Below are positions 6,311 to 7,487 of a stretch of 7,487 nucleotides of DNA, piece by piece. Numbering within the stretch: position 1 is the stretch's first letter; each line of letters opens with the position of its first letter. The stretch is from assembly GCA_046154545.1 (NCBI GenBank), contig JBJXGC010000267.1, positions 1 to 7,487 of the forward strand. Direction: 5' to 3'. The position numbers were made by a program, and so were the translations under genes. Under the pieces are notes generated by a model. It saw nothing but the letters and a program-made list of their open reading frames with translations, searched no databases and was not told the DNA's origin. This stretch comes from JBJXGC01 sp046154545. Its GTDB lineage: Bacteria; Chloroflexota; Dehalococcoidia; Tepidiformales; Tepidiformaceae.

Positions 6311-6349
6311 TGGCCGTCCAACCAACATTTCACGAGGAGGTCGGTCGAG

Positions 6350-7123
6350 ATGGAACTGGGTCTCAAAGGCAAGAAGGTCATCGTCACCGGCGGCAGCCGC
6401 GGCCTGGGCAAGGCGATCGCGGAGTCGCTCGCGAAGGAGGGCGCGAAGGTCGCCATCTGCGCCCGCGACGCCAACGGCGTCTCTGCCGCCCTCGCCGACT
6501 TCAAGGCGAAGGGCCTCGACGTCACCGGCGAGGCCATGGCCGTCGGCGACACCGACGAGTACGAGAACTGGGTCAAGGCCACCGCCGAGCGCCTCGGCGG
6601 CCTCGACATCTTCGTCAGCAACACCAGCGCCGGCGGCGACGGCAGCCGCAAGGGCTGGAAGTCCCACTTCGAGGTCGACGTCATGGGTGCCGTCCGCGGC
6701 GTCGATGCCGCCCTCCCCTTCCTCGAAAAGGGCAAGACCCCGAACGTCCTCATCATCAACACGACCGCCGCCGTCGAGGCCTTCCCGCCGCCCCCGGCCA
6801 CCGGCATGGGCGGCTACGGCCCGATGAAGGCCGCCCTCCTCAACTACGCCAACGCCGCCTCCCAGGCCCTCGCCGCCAAGGGCATCCGCGTCAACTCCAT
6901 CTCCCCCGGCCCGACTTACTTCGAGGGCGGACCCTGGGCCATGGTCGAAAAGGCGATGCCCCCCTTCTTCGACATGATCAAGAAGGGCGAGCCCATGGGC
7001 CGCCTCGGCGCCGCCAGCGACGTCTCCAACGCCGCCACCTTCCTCGTCAGCGAGGCCGCCAGCTTCATCACCGGCGTCAACCTGGTCGTGGACGGCGGCT
7101 TCACCCGCCGCGTCGCCTTCTAG
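6350..7123 (+). CDS. Short-chain dehydrogenase/reductase (SDR) with altered catalytic tetrad
   Basis: A 257-residue classical-length SDR oxidoreductase using NAD(P)(H). The Rossmann motif TGGSRGLG is at 13-20. Arg17, with Arg39 at the end of the second strand, suggests NADP(H) preference. The YGPMK motif supplies catalytic Tyr156 and Lys160, and SPGPT (about 190-195) and the C-terminal VVDGGF are typical. Two usual active-site residues differ. The catalytic Ser position is occupied by Thr138/Thr139 in INTTAAVE, with a longer Pro-rich loop (FPPPPAT) before the Tyr. The Asn expected in the V-N-x-x-G motif reads Asp110 in EVDVMGA. The NNAG stretch is also replaced by SNTSAGG. The ATG at 6350 has a GAGGAGG Shine-Dalgarno nine bases upstream. 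The substrate is unknown. A role next to acetoin metabolism, for example reduction of acetoin or a related carbonyl, would be speculation from the neighbourhood. Confidence 0.9.
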   Translation: MELGLKGKKVIVTGGSRGLGKAIAESLAKEGAKVAICARDANGVSAALADFKAKGLDVTGEAMAVGDTDEYENWVKATAERLGGLDIFVSNTSAGGDGSRKGWKSHFEVDVMGAVRGVDAALPFLEKGKTPNVLIINTTAAVEAFPPPPATGMGGYGPMKAALLNYANAASQALAAKGIRVNSISPGPTYFEGGPWAMVEKAMPPFFDMIKKGEPMGRLGAASDVSNAATFLVSEAASFITGVNLVVDGGFTRRVAF

Positions 7124-7173
7124 CGCCGCCCCTACCCGAAGCGCGAACTCGGCGCCCGGACTGCCCGGTAGTG

Positions 7174-7191
7174 GCGACCCACAGCGGTCGC
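7174..7191 (+). terminator. Possible stem-loop downstream of the SDR gene
   Basis: GCGACC and GGTCGC form a perfect 6-bp GC-rich stem with a 6-base loop (CACAGC), 50 bases after the SDR stop. No U-run follows, so it is not a classical intrinsic terminator. It may be a weak terminator, an RNA 3' end stem, or chance in GC-rich DNA. Confidence 0.25.
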
Positions 7192-7219
7192 GGGCTCCCG
7201 CACGCTGCCCCGGTCCCGG

Positions 7220-7311
7220 CCGCACACCGCCACCTGCGCCACGGGGATCCACGAAAAATTTGTGCGGTGGGCGTGCGGTGACCGCACGATCGCGTGCGGT
7301 GGACGGTGCGG
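7220..7311. repeat. Cluster of GTGCGG-type direct and inverted repeats upstream of the HicB-like gene
   Basis: GTGCGGTG occurs at 7262-7269, 7273-7280 and 7294-7301, with starts 11 and 21 bases apart (about one and two DNA helical turns). A shortened copy, GTGCGG, is at 7306-7311, and inverted copies (CCGCAC) are at 7220-7225 and 7282-7287. Together they create two overlapping perfect 8-bp inverted repeats: CGTGCGGT-G-ACCGCACG (7272-7288) and ACCGCACG-ATCG-CGTGCGGT (7281-7300). An AT-rich patch, AAAAATTT (7254-7261), borders the cluster and stands out in this GC-rich sequence. The array ends about a dozen bases before the HicB-like start codon, where an antitoxin's own operator would be expected. 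HicB proteins commonly autoregulate, which supports but does not prove that reading. The remaining 7124-7219 stretch holds no gene I can support. Confidence 0.6.
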
Positions 7312-7323
7312 AGAGGCCCTGCA

Positions 7324-7487
7324 GTGACGCGGTATACTGGGCGCATACGGAACGAATACACGGCCATCATCGAGAAGGACGGCGATTGGTACATCGCGCG
7401 CTGTCCCGAGGTGCCCGGCGCCAATGGCCAGGGCCGGACGATCGACGAAGTGAAGGAAGACCTGGCCGCGGCGATCGAACTGGTCCT
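7324..7487 (+). CDS. HicB-like antitoxin / HicB-fold protein, N-terminal part only
   Basis: The visible 54 codons encode the start of a HicB-type domain: NEYTAIIEKDGDWYIARCPE, followed by VPGANGQGRTIDE and a helix beginning EVKEDLAAAIELVL. This is the partly degraded RNase H-like fold characteristic of HicB antitoxins and related stand-alone HicB proteins. In toxin-antitoxin pairs HicB binds the mRNA-cutting toxin HicA and represses the operon. No hicA precedes it here, so a partner, if any, must lie downstream. The chosen start is GTG at 7324 because GGAGAGG (7310-7316) lies seven bases before it. Family members usually start at M-(R)NEYTAI, which corresponds here to an ATA codon at 7345, so the start is uncertain. 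The C-terminal DNA-binding domain, if present, is outside the window. Confidence 0.8.
   Translation, partial: MTRYTGRIRNEYTAIIEKDGDWYIARCPEVPGANGQGRTIDEVKEDLAAAIELV

Noticed and set aside
5384..7252. Minus-strand frame open for about 1.9 kb upstream of acoA, appearing to extend the E1 alpha protein to over 900 residues.
   Set aside because: It is antisense to the TetR and SDR genes, low in complexity (Gly/Ala/Asp-rich), without domain similarity, and acoA has a proper Shine-Dalgarno and start at 5383. Long spurious frames are common in GC-rich DNA.
5371..7281. Plus-strand 636-residue open frame covering the TetR and SDR genes.
   Set aside because: Arg/Pro/His-rich shadow frame of two well-recognised genes.
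1..7487. tRNA, rRNA, CRISPR array, insertion sequence or integrase.
   Set aside because: No cloverleaf, regularly spaced repeat-spacer pattern, transposase motif or terminal inverted repeats were seen; the GTGCGG repeats are too short and close together to be a CRISPR array.

Overview
The window is about 65-70% GC (an estimate by eye) and looks like a bacterial chromosome. It carries a thiamine-diphosphate-dependent 2-oxoacid/acetoin dehydrogenase operon on the minus strand and shorter accessory genes on the plus strand. The organism cannot be fixed from this sequence. High GC, a mix of Shine-Dalgarno-led and apparently leaderless genes, and the gene styles would fit a Chloroflexota/Thermomicrobia-like or actinobacterial genome, but this is a weak inference.

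Layout, left to right. 1-161 (-): the first 53 codons of dihydrolipoamide dehydrogenase (E3), cut by the window edge. 162-248: divergent promoter region. 249-716 (+): a small zinc-dependent nucleoside/guanine-type deaminase, probably translated from a leaderless mRNA. 717-784: convergent gap, with a perfect 16-bp palindrome at 775-790. 785-949 (-): a 54-codon ORF of unknown function at the tail of the operon. 1009-5383 (-), transcribed right to left: E1 alpha (acoA), E1 beta (acoB), the NAD-kinase-like protein AcoX, and the lipoyl E2 (acoC). These are spaced 11 nt, 7 nt and -11 nt apart, so they form a tight, translationally coupled operon. 5384-5584: divergent control region with a candidate acoA promoter and several dyads. 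5585-6244 (+): TetR-family repressor. 6350-7123 (+): short-chain dehydrogenase/reductase with an unusual active site. 7124-7323: non-coding, containing a cluster of GTGCGG-type repeats. 7324-7487 (+): start of a HicB-like antitoxin, cut by the right edge.

How the genes fit together. E1 alpha2beta2, E2 and E3 form a 2-oxoacid dehydrogenase-type complex. AcoX inside the operon points to acetoin cleavage (acetoin + CoA + NAD+ to acetaldehyde + acetyl-CoA + NADH) rather than pyruvate or branched-chain oxoacid oxidation. The divergent TetR gene is the natural candidate regulator of the operon and perhaps of the SDR gene behind it. E3 sits close by but is separated by the opposite-strand deaminase and must have its own promoter.

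The points most worth a second look are the two tandem E3/E1-binding domains in E2, the replaced catalytic Asn and Ser in the SDR, the helically phased repeat cluster in front of the HicB-like gene, and the unannotated-looking small ORF ending in a perfect palindrome. I did not find clear evidence of a wholly new system. The window is mainly a recognisable metabolic operon with some unusual details.
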